This document shows, piece by piece, positions 7,700-7,848 of a stretch of 7,848 nt of DNA. The translations under genes were made by a program, and so were the position numbers. Position 1 is the stretch's first letter; each line of letters begins with the position of its first letter. Source of the DNA: an uncultured Actinomycetes bacterium (GTDB lineage Bacteria; Actinomycetota; Coriobacteriia; Coriobacteriales; RUG844); NCBI GenBank assembly GCA_900313875.1, contig OMSY01000005.1, forward strand, positions 1 to 7,848, in the 5' to 3' direction. The notes beneath the pieces were generated by a model. The model was not told where the DNA came from and did no database searches. It worked only from the letters and a program-made list of their open reading frames with translations.

Positions 7700-7708
7700 A
7701 TTATAGCA
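7700..7708 (-). promoter_or_regulatory. Extended -10 promoter of the fic gene
   Basis: On the minus strand the sequence reads TGCTATAAT: a perfect TATAAT preceded by TG one base upstream, the extended -10 form. Transcription would start near 7693, giving a leader of about 30 bases with a well-placed ribosome binding site. No good -35 is visible: with a 16-base spacer the hexamer is GCAACA, a 3 of 6 match. The extended -10 could compensate. The -35 and spacer region lie within the dyad. Confidence 0.7.
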
Positions 7709-7757
7709 ACAACAGGATGATTGTTGCCGCTATCGGCAATAAACATGCTGTTGTTGC
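7706..7757. repeat. 52-base near-perfect dyad overlapping the fic promoter
   Basis: Pairing base 7706 with 7757 and moving inward gives 22 complementary pairs of 26; the mismatches are 7716/7747, 7720/7743, 7723/7740 and 7730/7733. The outer arms are an exact 10-base inverted repeat, GCAACAACAG (7706-7715) and CTGTTGTTGC (7748-7757). The inner 22 bases (7721-7742) are themselves a dyad built on TTGCCG and CGGCAA. Both share the axis 7731.5. Half-sites of the TTGTTGCC type alternate in orientation at 7706-7712, 7721-7728, 7735-7742 and 7751-7758. The element begins directly next to the TATAAT and covers the spacer and -35 region, which is the expected place for a repressor. The most economical ligand is the HTH domain of the Fic protein itself; this is inference. 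Confidence 0.75.
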
Positions 7758-7802
7758 CATGTCGTCGCCGGCGATGATCGGGACGGTGCGGGTCAGGGAT
7801 CG

Positions 7803-7848
7803 ATGGTGCGGGTTCCAGACATCGCCACCGCCAGCTACCACTACGGCC
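7803..7848 (+). CDS. Possible start of a plus-strand gene (partial)
   Basis: An ATG at 7803 (or the GTG next to it at 7806) opens a frame to the window edge: MVRVPDIATASYHYG. After the first few codons nearly every third position is C, as expected for a real gene in this genome. AGGGA (7795-7799) is a weak ribosome binding site, better spaced for the GTG. Only 15 codons are visible, so no product can be named. Confidence 0.25.
   Translation, partial: MVRVPDIATASYHYG

Noticed and set aside
7038..7706. 222-residue plus-strand open frame
   Set aside because: It is antisense to the Fic gene, whose HTH and FIC motifs are unambiguous.
7701..7847. Minus-strand open frame ending TAA within the fic promoter, with a hydrophobic Ala/Ile/Leu-rich tail
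   Set aside because: The hydrophobic stretch comes from reading through the dyad repeats, and the stop falls in the -10 box. A conserved gene end there is unlikely, though the right flank would settle it.
1..7848. CRISPR arrays, tRNA or rRNA genes, insertion sequences
   Set aside because: I saw no regularly spaced repeats, no tRNA- or rRNA-like segments and no transposase or terminal inverted repeats.

Overview
This is a high-GC bacterial window from an accessory carbohydrate locus. The gene set is a GPH-family symporter, a short GH36 alpha-galactosidase, a GNHTDH-variant galactokinase and a type 2 (Firmicutes-like) galactose-1-phosphate uridylyltransferase. Together with strong AGGAGG ribosome binding sites and a TTG start, this suggests a gut or oral actinobacterium of the Coriobacteriia kind (Olsenella, Collinsella or Atopobium relatives). 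That placement is inference; no rRNA or other marker gene is present.

Layout. Bases 1-902 (minus strand) hold the first 300 codons of a protein that runs off the left edge. It has a glycine/histidine loop resembling GT-B glycosyltransferases. A 125-base divergent intergenic region (903-1027) follows and contains a 10-base palindrome and a GC-rich inverted repeat. Bases 1028-6672 (plus strand) hold four tightly packed genes that read as one operon: transporter, alpha-galactosidase, galK, galT. The gaps are 4 bases, a 4-base ATGA overlap and a 10-base overlap, so translational coupling is likely. After a 92-base convergent gap, bases 6765-7661 (minus strand) encode a single-chain HTH-Fic protein. 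Its upstream region holds an extended -10 promoter abutting a 52-base near-perfect dyad. The last 90 bases may contain the start of another plus-strand gene, with weak support.

How the genes work together. The symporter would import a free alpha-galactoside, with melibiose the simplest candidate. The alpha-galactosidase has no signal peptide and would release galactose in the cytoplasm. GalK phosphorylates it to galactose 1-phosphate, and GalT exchanges it into UDP-galactose. No UDP-glucose 4-epimerase, mutarotase or local regulator is visible, so these must lie elsewhere. The Fic gene looks like an independent cargo gene with its own autoregulatory-looking promoter and a lower GC content than the operon.

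The feature most worth following is the architecture in front of the Fic gene: nested dyads that all share one axis, next to a consensus promoter, controlling a protein that carries its own DNA-binding domain.
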